DNA from: Terriglobus saanensis SP1PR4
Lineage (GTDB): Bacteria > Acidobacteriota > Terriglobia > Terriglobales > Acidobacteriaceae
Length of the DNA stretch: 64,000 nucleotides
Reading direction: 5' to 3'
NCBI RefSeq assembly: GCF_000179915.2
Contig: NC_014963.1
Location: forward strand, 4,898,001-4,962,000
Shown: piece after piece, positions 42,605 to 50,929 of the stretch
Layout: each line of letters begins with the position of its first letter
How positions within the stretch are numbered: the stretch's first letter is position 1
Made by a program: the position numbers and the translations under genes
Notes under the pieces: generated by a model
Database searches by the model: none
What the model was told of the DNA's origin: nothing
What the model saw: the letters and a program-made list of their open reading frames with translations, nothing else

Positions 42605-43438
42605 CTAGTTTTGTGGACGCCCCTGTGCTGAGTTCGAGAGTTCAGACCACTTCTCCCAGAGAGCGATACGTGCCTCGTAGACACTGCGGATACGGGGTAG
42701 ACCACTGCTGCCGATGAAGAGGCGTAGAGGCGGAGCTTCCGCATCGACTATTGTGAGGGCCGCATCAGATGTGGCACGAGGGTCTCCCTTCTCCATGTTC
42801 GTGATCATCGAGGCTACCTGCTGACGCAGTGGGTTATAGGCCTCCAGTTCCGCTGAAGTCTTCGCGGAAGTGGCATTTCCAAAGTCGGTGGCATAGGCAC
42901 CGGGCTCAAGAAGCGTGACCTGGATGCCAAACGCCTTCACTTCCTGCGCAAGCGACTCATGCAGCGACTCGAATGCCCACTTGGAGGAGCAGTAGAGGCC
43001 AAGCAGGGGAATCGCCGTCAAGCCAAGCATGCTGGAAACACCAACAATGTGGCCGCTGCCCTGTGCGCGGAGAAAAGGAAGCGCGGCCTGGATGACACGC
43101 AATGTCCCAAAGACGTTTGTCTCAAAAAGAGTGCGTACGTCTCCCTCGCTAACCTCCTCGATCATGCCCACAAGCGAGTACCCGGCATTGTTCAGGACAA
43201 CGTCGAGGCGACCGAAGTGGCCGTACGCAGCGGCCACCGCCTTCTTGACTTGTTCTGTATCCGTGACATCGAGAGCGAGCGGGAGAACACGATCTCCGAA
43301 GCGCTCGGACAGATCCTCTACGTCGGTGAGTTTGCGGGCGGTGGCGGCGACGAGGTCCCCGCGTTCAAGTGCGGCTTCTGCCCAGATGCGTCCAAAACCG
43401 CGGGAAGCACCCGTGATGAACCAAACTTTCTTTGCCAT
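42605..43438 (-). CDS. SDR-family oxidoreductase
   Basis: The 277-residue classical SDR has TGASRGFG (9-16), NNAG in 'LDVVLNNAGYS', catalytic Ser in 'VGVSSMLG' and YCSSK as the Tyr-x3-Lys pair, followed by 'LLEPGAYATDF'. The FGxIWAEAALERGD start resembles the oxidoreductases of the 'retinol dehydrogenase-like' group. It is divergent from a TetR gene with two direct repeats between, so it is likely the regulated target. Confidence 0.9.
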   Translation of the reverse strand: MAKKVWFITGASRGFGRIWAEAALERGDLVAATARKLTDVEDLSERFGDRVLPLALDVTDTEQVKKAVAAAYGHFGRLDVVLNNAGYSLVGMIEEVSEGDVRTLFETNVFGTLRVIQAALPFLRAQGSGHIVGVSSMLGLTAIPLLGLYCSSKWAFESLHESLAQEVKAFGIQVTLLEPGAYATDFGNATSAKTSAELEAYNPLRQQVASMITNMEKGDPRATSDAALTIVDAEAPPLRLFIGSSGLPRIRSVYEARIALWEKWSELSNSAQGRPQN

Positions 43439-43464
43439 ATTCAGATCTCCTTGAAACCTATGTA

Positions 43465-43555
43465 AACAGTGTTAAGATTGAAGACGTGGTTGTGCCTGAC
43501 TGCATGCCGGAACTCCCGCATAGAGAGGGCCGCGCAATCTGAACAGTGTAAAGAT
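43465..43555. promoter_or_regulatory. Two 14-bp direct repeats between the SDR and TetR genes
   Basis: AACAGTGTTAAGAT (43465-43478) and AACAGTGTAAAGAT (43542-43555) differ at one base and lie at either side of the 119-base gap, one next to each start codon. The first is part of an imperfect dyad TAAACAGTGTTA. They are the best candidates for binding by the TetR protein, controlling both genes. Confidence 0.6.
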
Positions 43556-43557
43556 AG

Positions 43558-44172
43558 ATGTGCCTCATGGCAAAACGATCCACATATCATCACGGAGATT
43601 TGCGGACGGCCCTGATCAGGGCTGCGGACGAGATCATCGCTGAAGGTGGGATTGAAGCCTTTACCCTCCGCGCTGCGGCGAAGCGTGCGGGAGTTTCACC
43701 CGCTGCCCCCACGCATCACTTTGGCGGCGTCAAGGGTCTGCTCACGGAGGTGGATCTGCTTGCGTTCGAGCGAGCGGGTAGCTATCTCGACGAAGTCCCC
43801 GAGACAAAGGACGCGGCTGAAAACGTGCGGGCGCTAGCGCTTGCATTTGTGCGCTTCGCGGTTGAGAATCCGGGACACTTCCGCCTGATGTTCCGTGGAG
43901 ATCTGGTAGATCGCGATGACCCCCGCTATCCAGCGGTCAGTCAGCGGCCGGCCCTAAGGCTGGGCAAGGCCGTGGCCGCGTACCATGGCCGGTTCCACAT
44001 AGATATGAAGCGCTTCGAGGATGCAGCGGAAATCCTCGGTGGCTTCGCGACGATGCACGGTCTCGCTCAACTGGTGCTGGAAGGCAAGGCTTTAGTTTTT
44101 TTCAGGAAAACGAACGTCAAGGAGTTCATAGAGATTGACCTGCCACGAATCCTGAAAGAGATCTATCCGTGA
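43558..44172 (+). CDS. TetR-family regulator
   Basis: The 204-residue protein has the HTH at about 10-58: 'YHHGDLRTALIRAADEIIAEGGIEAFTLRAAAKRAGVSPAAPTHHFGGVKGLLTEV', where the recognition helix carries Pro-Ala-Ala-Pro-Thr-His-His-Phe. A TetR_C_33/WHG-like effector domain follows with 'ALAFVRFAVENPGHFRLMFRGDL'. The ATG at 43567 may be used in place of 43558, because YHHGDL normally comes a few residues in. It likely represses the divergent SDR gene. Confidence 0.88.
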   Translation: MCLMAKRSTYHHGDLRTALIRAADEIIAEGGIEAFTLRAAAKRAGVSPAAPTHHFGGVKGLLTEVDLLAFERAGSYLDEVPETKDAAENVRALALAFVRFAVENPGHFRLMFRGDLVDRDDPRYPAVSQRPALRLGKAVAAYHGRFHIDMKRFEDAAEILGGFATMHGLAQLVLEGKALVFFRKTNVKEFIEIDLPRILKEIYP

Positions 44173-44210
44173 AACCAGTTGCTCTTTCGAACGATAGGTA
44201 ACGAGAAACG

Positions 44211-44250
44211 CCGTTGTCCTCAGTTGAAGATCACTATCGAGAAGATGACC
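44211..44250 (+). repeat. Regional repeat E, partial copy
   Basis: ACGAGAAACGCCGTTGTCCTC followed by ATCACTATCGAGAAG resembles the left half of the full copies at 47747 (reverse) and 53411; the AAGCCGACTT core is degraded. Confidence 0.4.
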
Positions 44251-44392
44251 AACGAACTTCTCTTTCTGAAACAAAGAAATTGAGTTGCGCTTGTAGGGTC
44301 CTCTCCGGCGGATTGTAAAATTCCGCTCTGGCAGCACGTCGTGATAAGTTCGCTCCCGAAACCGGCCTGCATCGCACATCCAGGAAGGAGTC

Positions 44393-44743
44393 ATGATCTT
44401 TGGGACACACCTCGTCATCTCTAGTAAAGACGCTGAAGCGGACCGCGCATTCCTTCGCGACGTGCTGGGCTTCGCATCCGTCGATGCAGGGCACGGTTGG
44501 CTGATCTTTGCTTTACCTCCGGCAGAAGCAGCGGTTCACCCCTCGGAAGAGAACGGAAACCACGAGCTCTTCTTCATGTGCGATGACCTGAAGGCCGAGA
44601 TAGCCACCCTCGCGGAACGCGGCATCCATTGCTCCGAGGTGCATGAGGCACGATGGGGATCCATGACAAGGATTTCGCTTCCCGGTGGAGGGAACGTCGG
44701 CCTCTATCAGCCGAAACACCCTACAGCTCTGGGTTTGAAGTGA
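44393..44743 (+). CDS. VOC-superfamily (glyoxalase-like) protein
   Basis: The 116-residue single-domain protein has 'HLVISSKDAEADRAFLRDVLGFASVDAGHGWLIFALP', then 'NHELFFMCDDLKAEIATLAERGI' and 'RWGSMTRISLPGGGNVGLYQPKHP'. These are the two beta-alpha-beta-beta-beta modules of the VOC fold. His6 and Glu58/Tyr109 could be metal ligands. Members include dioxygenases, lyases and resistance proteins, so no reaction is claimed. AGGAAGGAG sits directly before the ATG. Confidence 0.85.
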   Translation: MIFGTHLVISSKDAEADRAFLRDVLGFASVDAGHGWLIFALPPAEAAVHPSEENGNHELFFMCDDLKAEIATLAERGIHCSEVHEARWGSMTRISLPGGGNVGLYQPKHPTALGLK

Positions 44744-44804
44744 AGCGCTGTGTAAGTGGGTACAGCAGAAGGCTGTTACGACACTCTGCTTCGCCGCCGT
44801 GAAC

Positions 44805-45701
44805 CTACGGATGCGATGAGAATCCAGACGGCAAAGCTGCCTCAAGATGGATCCGTTCTCCGGTGATGGGGTGGTGGAATTTCAGAAATTGGGCGTGCAG
44901 GAAATATCCTCCATCGCCCGGAAGGCCGGGGAGATCTTCAAGAGGCTGGCCGGTTGGGCCGTACAGAGGATCGCCTACCAGGGGATGACCGATGGAGGCC
45001 AGATGGATCCTGATCTGATGAGGGCGGCCCGAACCCAGGCTTACCTCAAAGGTTGTGGCGTCTGTCGTGCGTGAGATCACCTTCGCCAGGGACTTGGACG
45101 GTTTGCCATCTGGGTTCGCGGCCCACACGGAACCGATGCGCGGGTGCGGTACAAGGCCGATGGGTGTGAGAATTTCGTAGGCGTCGCGATCTGCAATGCC
45201 TTGAGCCAGCGCCCGGTAGATTTTTTCGATCCTGGAGGTGTTCCAGTCTGCGGTGAGGTTCGAAGCCGCCTGCGGCGTCTTGGCGAAGAGGACGATGCCG
45301 GTAGTGGCCCGGCCCAACCGGTGGACAGGGTTTGCGTCGGGGCTTTGCTTTTGCACCAGGCGCAGGAGGGTGTTTTCCATGAAGCCGCCGCCGGGGAGGG
45401 TGGGCAGACCGCCAGGTTTGTTGACGGCCAACAGATGTGGGTCATCCAACAGGACTTCGAAGTGCTGAGGAGCGTCTGGTTCGATCCAGGGTGGACGGTT
45501 CCAGACAAGCATTTGGCCTGAGGTCAGCGCTTCGCTTCCAGTAGCGATGACGCCGTTGACGGTGACTTCGCCGTTGTTCAGATTTTGTTGCCATGCTTGT
45601 GGACTTGAGTGTGGGTAAAGGCTTGCCAGGTGCGAAAGCAAGGTCTGCCCATGATCTTTGCCGCCGATGATCGTGGTATAGGCATAGCCCCGGTTGAGCA
45701 T
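44805..45701 (-). CDS. RluA-family pseudouridine synthase with Gly in place of the motif-II Asp
   Basis: The 298-residue protein has an S4-like N-terminal region ('NNGEVTVNGVIATGSEALTSGQMLVWNRPPW', about 42-75) and an RluA domain: 'LLAVNKPGGLPTLPGG', motif II as HRLGRATTG (His127-Gly135), 'KIYRALAQG' and 'GRPHQIRIHLASIGHPLVGDPLYG'. In the family motif II normally reads HRLDxxTSG and the Asp is the nucleophile that attacks uridine. Here codon 45312-45314 encodes Gly130. Either the protein has lost activity and only binds RNA, or a clade uses another residue. All other motifs look intact, so recent decay is unlikely. Confidence 0.8.
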   Translation of the reverse strand: MLNRGYAYTTIIGGKDHGQTLLSHLASLYPHSSPQAWQQNLNNGEVTVNGVIATGSEALTSGQMLVWNRPPWIEPDAPQHFEVLLDDPHLLAVNKPGGLPTLPGGGFMENTLLRLVQKQSPDANPVHRLGRATTGIVLFAKTPQAASNLTADWNTSRIEKIYRALAQGIADRDAYEILTPIGLVPHPRIGSVWAANPDGKPSKSLAKVISRTTDATTFEVSLGSGRPHQIRIHLASIGHPLVGDPLYGPTGQPLEDLPGLPGDGGYFLHAQFLKFHHPITGERIHLEAALPSGFSSHP

Positions 45702-45796
45702 GTGGTTTGAGTGTAAGCCAAGTCATCTGCATTTCTCGTCATACAAAAGGCGCTCCAAAGCCGCGACGCACCGCCAACGGGAAGCCAACATATTGG

Positions 45797-45842
45797 TATC
45801 GATCCAGGATCGATAAGTATATTGGCGATTTATTACTTATCG
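45797..45842. repeat. Nested palindromes upstream of the membrane protein gene
   Basis: A 19-base odd palindrome TATCGATCCAGGATCGATA (45797-45815) overlaps a second dyad CGATAAGTA (45811-45819) / TACTTATCG (45834-45842). Together they make alternative, mutually exclusive hairpins. The open frame that runs through here (from 45707) is therefore probably not translated. Confidence 0.7.
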
Positions 45843-45850
45843 AAGAATCA

Positions 45851-45890
45851 CAACTGACGATAAGTGCGTTTATCAGGAGTGATCCGCCGA
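45851..45890 (+). repeat. Regional repeat E, copy 3
   Basis: CTGACGATAAGTGCGTTTATC then AGGAGTGATCC. It shares the layout CTGAC-N-(core)-TC-AGGAGTGA with the copy at 53411, with the core changed but the dyad GATAA/TTATC retained. Confidence 0.55.
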
Positions 45891-45955
45891 TGTTGCCGAT
45901 AACGCGACTTTGCGGGGGCTTGCCGAGCGGTAGTGAATTGGGGACACTGACAGAT

Positions 45956-46702
45956 ATGGGGATAATGGTTGTATTGATGGCTTACGCTGTCGCACTAACC
46001 GTAGCTGCGTCCGTTGGAGCGGTACTGTTGGGGACGTTGGTTTACGTTCTGACGCGAAAATCGGGACGTCGCAGAAAACGAGCAGTTGTGGCATCAGCTC
46101 TCTTCCCCTTCATGTGTGTGCTTTTCGCCGGTGCATGGTTTGTCGTATACGCCAGCATTAACTCTCTCGTTTTCGACCGGGATCCAGGCTTAGGGGATGG
46201 TTGGCAAACGCCTCTGCCGAACGGCTACGCCTTGATGATGATCGACACCACGGATCAAGGTACGGTCTACAACCCGAAAACTCAGGGGAAAGATGGTTCG
46301 ATAAGTTTGAGAGATGATGCTGTGTTCGGAGTGCGCCAGTTGCAGGTTTCACAATCACTCATCTTTGGGGCACGCGACGTTGGCTATTTTGGCCGTATCG
46401 GACAGGAGTCAAAGTTTGTAGACAGCTACTTTGAGCTCCAGACAAAGCAAAACAAGGTCATCGAGTTCAAGTCTCTCGAAGATCTTCGCAATCGCGCATC
46501 CTCGGAAGGCGTCACACTGAATCTTCGGCCTTTTGAAGCAGTCTTCGGAGACTACAGGACGACATGGTTTGATTACATATCTGGGCTGATACTGATTGTC
46601 GTGCCTCTCATCGGGTTCGGTCTGCTTGTTCGATGGGTTTGGACCATTAGAAGGGTAAGAGAAGATTCACCTCACTTAGCAACGCTTGAAGAGACACCCT
46701 AG
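45956..46702 (+). CDS. Membrane protein of unknown function
   Basis: The 248-residue protein starts MGIMVVLMAYAVALTV and has two N-terminal helices (about 1-28 and 40-65). A soluble domain of about 120 residues follows ('GWQTPLPNGYALMMIDTTDQGTVYNP' ... 'LRNRASSEGVTLNLRPF'). A third helix ('YISGLILIVVPLIGFGLLV') and a short charged tail close it. I do not recognise the family. The frame is open from 45707, but that upstream part lies in palindromes, so ATG 45956 (or 45965) is chosen; a GGGGA sits about 12 bases upstream. Confidence 0.65.
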   Translation: MGIMVVLMAYAVALTVAASVGAVLLGTLVYVLTRKSGRRRKRAVVASALFPFMCVLFAGAWFVVYASINSLVFDRDPGLGDGWQTPLPNGYALMMIDTTDQGTVYNPKTQGKDGSISLRDDAVFGVRQLQVSQSLIFGARDVGYFGRIGQESKFVDSYFELQTKQNKVIEFKSLEDLRNRASSEGVTLNLRPFEAVFGDYRTTWFDYISGLILIVVPLIGFGLLVRWVWTIRRVREDSPHLATLEETP

Positions 46703-46770
46703 AGCCTTGCCCTTGGTTGACGTGCGCGTATTTGTGAAGAAAGCCAGGCATTCCCCTGCACAGAATACTT

Positions 46771-46838
46771 TCTCGCAGAAAACGGTGTTTTCGGAAACCA
46801 CGGATTAGTAACGGGAAGTCGGCTTACAGTCATCGATC
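46771..46838 (-). repeat. Regional repeat E, copy 4 (reverse)
   Basis: The minus-strand core AAGCCGACTT is at 46816-46825, preceded by GGATCGATGACTGT and followed by CCCGTTACTAATCC. The left flank holds CTCGCAGAAAACGGTGTTTTC, also seen near 51990-52010. Confidence 0.65.
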
Positions 46839-46859
46839 CGTAAGGGACGCGAGGTGCGT

Positions 46860-47663
46860 TTATGAGGGCCTCTGATCACTCGGGCCGCCCTTATCCGTTG
46901 TGCCTGCGTTTCCTGAGACGGCGCGGATGAAGCTCACCCCATAATGCGTCAGCGCATATTCAGTCTTCAAGACTGTCTCGCTGCCCCTCATCGGCATGGG
47001 AGTTTCGCCCAATAGATAGTGGTCTTTTGCCTCGGCCTTCTCTGTGCGCGAGATGATGCCGAGCCTGATAAGGTCCTGAATTACGAGTTCGATGTGGTTG
47101 AGCTTGGCGTATGTAGCTCTATCATCGTCTCCCATCTTGTCCTTATGTAGCCAGTATTCGGCGTGCCCGAAATTGATGCGGAACTTTGGATCGTAGACAT
47201 CTACTAGCTTCCAATGTTCGACCGGCCACATAGCAAATGGAAGGCCGGTATTGATGTCGAGTGGCTGCGAAAAGAACGCCCAGAGTCGGTCAAGATAATG
47301 TGCTTCATCGGCACTCATTTCTGAAAGCGTCTGCGCAAACGATGGCAAATATCCTTCGCTCTGGTCGATCGCGCTGTCCATGAGGTTCGCCCACCGGTCT
47401 TGCAAAGTGGGGTCTGACTGCACAGACGCGCCTTGCAGAAGCGGGATAATAACCTTAAAGTCTTCGTGGGTAGTCGGGCGCTTCCCACTGCGGCGCTCCC
47501 TGAATTTGTCGGCCACATTGCGCATGTTTTCGCCGATGGTCGCGTCATAAAGGTCTTTGAGGCTTTCTCCAATGGCTTTAGTCGTGGGGGAAAGGATGTT
47601 CTTGACCTGGTCATTATTTAGGAAGCCGAGTGCATCTTTGATTGTGTCGGGATCGAGGTGCAT
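46860..47663 (-). CDS. Abi-alpha (DUF4393) protein, candidate antiphage factor
   Basis: The 267-residue protein begins 'LNNDQVKNILSPTTKAIGESLKDLYDATIGENMRNVADKFRER', then 'DFKVIIPLLQGASVQSDPTLQDRWANLMDSA' and 'YLPSFAQTLSEMSADEAHYLDRL'. This matches the DUF4393/Abi-alpha family, assigned to abortive infection from phage-resistance plasmids. The rest is a variable, winged-helix-like C-terminal part. The gene is alone, flanked on both sides by regional repeat E copies, and its codons are less GC-rich than the core genes. Toxicity and phage role are inference from the family. Confidence 0.8.
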   Translation of the reverse strand: MHLDPDTIKDALGFLNNDQVKNILSPTTKAIGESLKDLYDATIGENMRNVADKFRERRSGKRPTTHEDFKVIIPLLQGASVQSDPTLQDRWANLMDSAIDQSEGYLPSFAQTLSEMSADEAHYLDRLWAFFSQPLDINTGLPFAMWPVEHWKLVDVYDPKFRINFGHAEYWLHKDKMGDDDRATYAKLNHIELVIQDLIRLGIISRTEKAEAKDHYLLGETPMPMRGSETVLKTEYALTHYGVSFIRAVSGNAGTTDKGGPSDQRPS

Positions 47664-48002
47664 GTGGTCTTCTCCTGCTAATGATTACCCTATCCTGAGC
47701 GTCAAGAGCAGAGCGTGACGATCGCCAATTGACTCATTGCCCAACATTAGTACCGGGAAGTCGGCTTCTCATCAGTAATCATGATGACGAGAACGGCGTT
47801 TCACGGGAACTCAATGTTGAAGTAACGTCTGATTCCATTTGGTTATCGGACCGATAGGAACTTAACACGCATCAAGACACGGTCTTACGGATCGAATCCT
47901 CAGTACGCGATTCCATGGTGCAGTGATATTCGTTGACGCAATCACGCGTCTTTGGAATGAACTCGTCATGAATCCGGGCGCAAACCAAGAGGAGCATTCC
48001 GC
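47664..48002. other. Intergenic stretch with a repeat E copy
   Basis: The 339 bases hold repeat E copy 5 and then about 190 bases leading to the SDR gene, with AGAGGAG at 47990-47996 as ribosome site. TTGACG (47934-47939) could be a -35 element but no good -10 follows. Confidence 0.5.
47747..47807 (-). repeat. Regional repeat E, copy 5 (reverse, full length)
   Basis: Read on the minus strand: CCCGTGAAACGCCGTTCTCG, TCATCATGATTACTGATGAG, AAGCCGACTTCCC. It aligns over about 55 bases with the copy at 53411 with one gap and about three quarters identity by eye. Confidence 0.75.
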
Positions 48003-48770
48003 ATGTCGAAGCCTTTAGAAAACAAACTCGCACTTGTAACCGGATCATCCCGCGGCATTGGGGCAGCCATCGCAGTTCGTCTCGCTGCTGAGGGTGCTTA
48101 TGTCCTTGTCAACTACTCTGCAAGTCCTGAACGCGCGAAAAAAGTTGTGGACGAGATTACGAAAGCTGGTGGCCATGCAGAGGCCGTCGGTGCCGATCTT
48201 GGAAGTCTAGATGGCCCGAAGACGCTGATTGCTTCCATCGATACATCCTTCGGAGGCAAGTTTGGCGGCCACCTGGATATCCTTGTTAACAATGCCGGTA
48301 CTGCGGAGTTCGGGCCCTTTCTCGAAACCTCAGATCAGTCTTATGACAAGCTCTTCAACGTTAACGTTCGCGCACTCATCGAACTCTCCAAGGATGCAGC
48401 GAAGCGCATGACGAAATCTGGATGGGGCCGGATCATCAACATCGGCTCGGCGTTTGGCGAAGCTGCGCCGATGCCAGGTGTGACGCTGTACATCGCCACG
48501 AAGTTTGCGGTTCACGGATTTACGCGTGGCCTGTCCCGTGAACTGGGTGCAACGGGTGTGACGGTCAACGGAGTTCAGCCGGGGCCGACCAACACCGAGC
48601 TTAGCCCGGATGACAACGGTCCCGCCGCCCAGGCGATGAAAAAGCTCACCAGTGTTGGCCGTTTCGGCAAGGCCGAAGAGATAGCCGCTGCTGTAGCTTT
48701 TCTGGCGAGTCCCGAATCATCTTTCATCAACGGTGAGAACCTCACGGTCGATGGCGGTTGGAACGCGTAG
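48003..48770 (+). CDS. SDR-family oxidoreductase (FabG-like)
   Basis: The 255-residue classical SDR has TGSSRGIG (14-21), NNAGTAEFGPF, catalytic Ser in 'NIGSAFGE', YIATK as Tyr-x3-Lys and 'VNGVQPGPTNTELSPD'. The C-terminal 'SFINGENLTVDGGWNA' is typical of the family. AGAGGAG lies 7 bases before the ATG. A monooxygenase gene of the ABM type follows after a hairpin. The partner and the LysR gene on the other strand suggest a small detoxification cluster. Confidence 0.9.
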   Translation: MSKPLENKLALVTGSSRGIGAAIAVRLAAEGAYVLVNYSASPERAKKVVDEITKAGGHAEAVGADLGSLDGPKTLIASIDTSFGGKFGGHLDILVNNAGTAEFGPFLETSDQSYDKLFNVNVRALIELSKDAAKRMTKSGWGRIINIGSAFGEAAPMPGVTLYIATKFAVHGFTRGLSRELGATGVTVNGVQPGPTNTELSPDDNGPAAQAMKKLTSVGRFGKAEEIAAAVAFLASPESSFINGENLTVDGGWNA

Positions 48771-48776
48771 CGTGAC

Positions 48777-48803
48777 GTGCGGCACGTTGAGCACGTGCCG
48801 CAC
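48777..48803 (+). terminator. Hairpin between the SDR and ABM genes
   Basis: A perfect 11-bp stem GTGCGGCACGT / ACGTGCCGCAC with a 5-base loop starts 7 bases after the SDR stop, followed by CTTACTT. It may partly end transcription or set the ratio between the two genes. Confidence 0.6.
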
Positions 48804-48896
48804 CTTACTTCGCCGAATCACCGGCGAGGCCATCAAGCCTCAGGTGGTCTTCACCCGGCTTCACAACCTCAACAGCAAATAGAAAGAGAGAGACCT

Positions 48897-49190
48897 ATGG
48901 ATCGCTTTGGAATTTTGGCAGTACTTGAAGCAAAACCAGGCAAGGAAAAGGAAGTTGCAGAGTTCTTGAAATCCGCCCGGTCACTTGTTCTGCAAGAAGT
49001 TGGCACATCGGCCTGGTTCGCATTCCAGACAGGGCCAACAAGCTTCGGTATCTTCGATACCTTCGCCGATGAGGATGGACGCAACGCCCACCTTACGGGC
49101 GAGGTTGCCAAGGCACTCTTCGCAAAAGCGGAGGAACTCTTCGCTAGTAAACCGCAGGTCAGCATGGCCGATCTCCTCGCAACGAAATAG
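48897..49190 (+). CDS. Antibiotic-biosynthesis-monooxygenase (ABM) domain protein
   Basis: The 97-residue single-domain protein is a ferredoxin-like fold of the ABM/YgiN family: 'FGILAVLEAKPGKEKEVAEFLKSARSLVLQEVGTSAWFAFQTGPTSFGIFDTFADEDGRNAHLTGEVAKALFA'. Members act on quinones or aromatic compounds without cofactor, as dimers. The open frame begins at 48777, but ATG 48897 has GAGAGAG 6 bases upstream and matches the family start. It probably shares a transcript with the SDR. Confidence 0.85.
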   Translation: MDRFGILAVLEAKPGKEKEVAEFLKSARSLVLQEVGTSAWFAFQTGPTSFGIFDTFADEDGRNAHLTGEVAKALFAKAEELFASKPQVSMADLLATK

Positions 49191-49373
49191 CGTACGTCCG
49201 TTAGATTTTGGGATCCTCTCAGATTCTTTGCTCCAGAGTTCGAATGTCGCGCTACGCGTCCGGCTTTTGCTCGACGGGAAGCTTCCCTGGGTCACCAATC
49301 TTCGACCGCAAGGATTTCACGTTGCAGCCGCGGTCACCGGCAAAGGCGGGCGCGGCAGCCTTCGGGCCGCACA

Positions 49374-50315
49374 TTACTTCGCCGGAGCAAAGGCAGCCTG
49401 TAACAGGCGACGCGCCTGGTTTCCGATTTCTTTGCGTTCCTGCTCGATGAGATGGATGAATGGCTTGACCACAGTCACCTGCGAGTTCTTAGGCCATGCC
49501 AGGATCAGCTCTGCCCGGTAGTCGTCGGGTTGCAGCCGCAGGAAGCGGATGCCCTCGGGACGCAGATTCAGAGCGCACATGGGAACGATCGCAATACCTT
49601 GTCCGCCAGCGACCAGCGTGAAGATTGTTTGCAGCGCGTCAGACTCGTAGGCCACCTTCGGTGAGAACCCATGCGTCTGGCCCATGCCGAGTATGGCGTC
49701 ATGGACGGTCGGGGCTCCGTCGCGGTGGAGAAGAATAAACGGCTCCTCCGAGAGGCTCTCGAACTTTATCTTCTTCGCCGTGAAGGCATGACCAGAGGGA
49801 ACTGCCACCAGAAGCGGCTCACGGAAGATGGTCTTCACCTCGAGCTCGCGTGCCAACTTTTTCGCGAAAGGTGGCCGCGTGATTCCGATATCAATCTCCC
49901 CTTGCGAAAAGGCCGCTTCCTGCTGGGTTGGATTCATCTCTTTGAGGAGCAGTCTGACGCCAGGAAGAAGTTCTTTGTACTTCCGCACAATGCCGGGGAG
50001 GAAACCAGCGGTCGCCACGCTGCAGAAGCCAAGGGTTAGAGTTCCGGTTTCTCCTCGATCGGCACGCTGGGCCGCCTCGGCGGCATAGTCGGACTGTTTC
50101 AGAGTGCGCAGGGTCTCCTGATAGAAGACCTGTCCCTGAGGCGTCATGCGTACGGTCCTGCCGGAACGCGCAAAAAGATTGATGCCGAGTTCCTGCTCCA
50201 ACTGAGTGACCGTCTTGCTGATCGCGGGCTGGGAGATATGCAGGAACCGGGATGCCTCACGGAACCCTTTCTGTTCCGCCACCGCAACAAAGTAACGCAG
50301 ATGCCTTAATTCCAT
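49374..50315 (-). CDS. LysR-family regulator (CatM/BenM-like)
   Basis: The protein from ATG 50315 is 313 residues: MELRHLRYFVAVAEQKGFREASRFLHISQPAISKTVTQLEQELG is the LysR HTH. 'TLTLGFCSVATAGFLPGIVRKYKELLPGVRL' opens the effector domain and 'GGQGIAIVPMCA' is the usual C-terminal loop. CatM/BenM relatives respond to aromatic-acid metabolites. AGGAG lies 7 bases before this ATG on the minus strand; the longer frame to 50366 is not needed. It is convergent with the SDR-ABM pair, which it may control from a distance. Confidence 0.88.
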   Translation of the reverse strand: MELRHLRYFVAVAEQKGFREASRFLHISQPAISKTVTQLEQELGINLFARSGRTVRMTPQGQVFYQETLRTLKQSDYAAEAAQRADRGETGTLTLGFCSVATAGFLPGIVRKYKELLPGVRLLLKEMNPTQQEAAFSQGEIDIGITRPPFAKKLARELEVKTIFREPLLVAVPSGHAFTAKKIKFESLSEEPFILLHRDGAPTVHDAILGMGQTHGFSPKVAYESDALQTIFTLVAGGQGIAIVPMCALNLRPEGIRFLRLQPDDYRAELILAWPKNSQVTVVKPFIHLIEQERKEIGNQARRLLQAAFAPAK

Positions 50316-50602
50316 TGATAACTCCTGGATATCATTTAGATGATTCTCACTCATCCATGGAATCATTTCTTATACAAAGGCACTCCAGGAGTGGTCGTTA
50401 TGGAGATCGCTAACAGCTATGTCATGCCGATAGCCCATTGATGTAGGAGCTTTTCAGTCGAGCTATCCGCCGGGAACGACATCTCAATGCCGGGCCAGGC
50501 TTCGATGAAGTTGCCCGCATATGCGACTTTCGAGGCACAAGTACGGAAGCGTGTTTGCGCTCGACTGATACGATCGACACGATCGCGAGCGAAAGGAATC
50601 TC

Positions 50603-50929
50603 TTGGTCCCGAATAAGTCTGCACGCCCTGCATACGCGACGGCTATCTGCTTCTACGAGATCGTGGTCGTTCTACTCGCTCTTCTCGGAAGGTCCTTCGA
50701 CCACTGGCTTCGGACGACACATCCGTCGCGCTACCACGCAGCACCGCTCGCGCAGATCGTAGCCTCGACGGTCAGCTATGCATTGGCTCCCTTCGCCGCC
50801 ATCCTGCTCTGGCAAATGCGACCGTTAGCGGCTCCTCTGCTCGCGGTTCGCGCGGCCATTTCTCTTCTCAGTTATCTCGGCATTTTGATTCGTCAACCAT
50901 TCAGCCATGCTGCTCTCGTCCGAGAATGA
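50603..50929 (+). CDS. Small membrane protein, three predicted helices
   Basis: The 108-residue protein starts with TTG (50603), 4-5 bases after AAAGGA. It has hydrophobic segments at about 14-34 (ICFYEIVVVLLALLG), 50-70 and 75-98 ('LLAVRAAISLLSYLGIL'). The frame is open from 50555, also a TTG. The family is not recognised. Its stop overlaps the ATG of a 47-residue hydrophobic protein (ATGA), so the two are coupled and may form one complex, or be halves of a once single gene. Confidence 0.5.
   Translation: MVPNKSARPAYATAICFYEIVVVLLALLGRSFDHWLRTTHPSRYHAAPLAQIVASTVSYALAPFAAILLWQMRPLAAPLLAVRAAISLLSYLGILIRQPFSHAALVRE

Noticed and set aside
49191-49373. Plus-strand open frame after the ABM gene
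   Set aside because: The frame from 49208 runs into the antisense of LysR, has no ribosome site and no domain.
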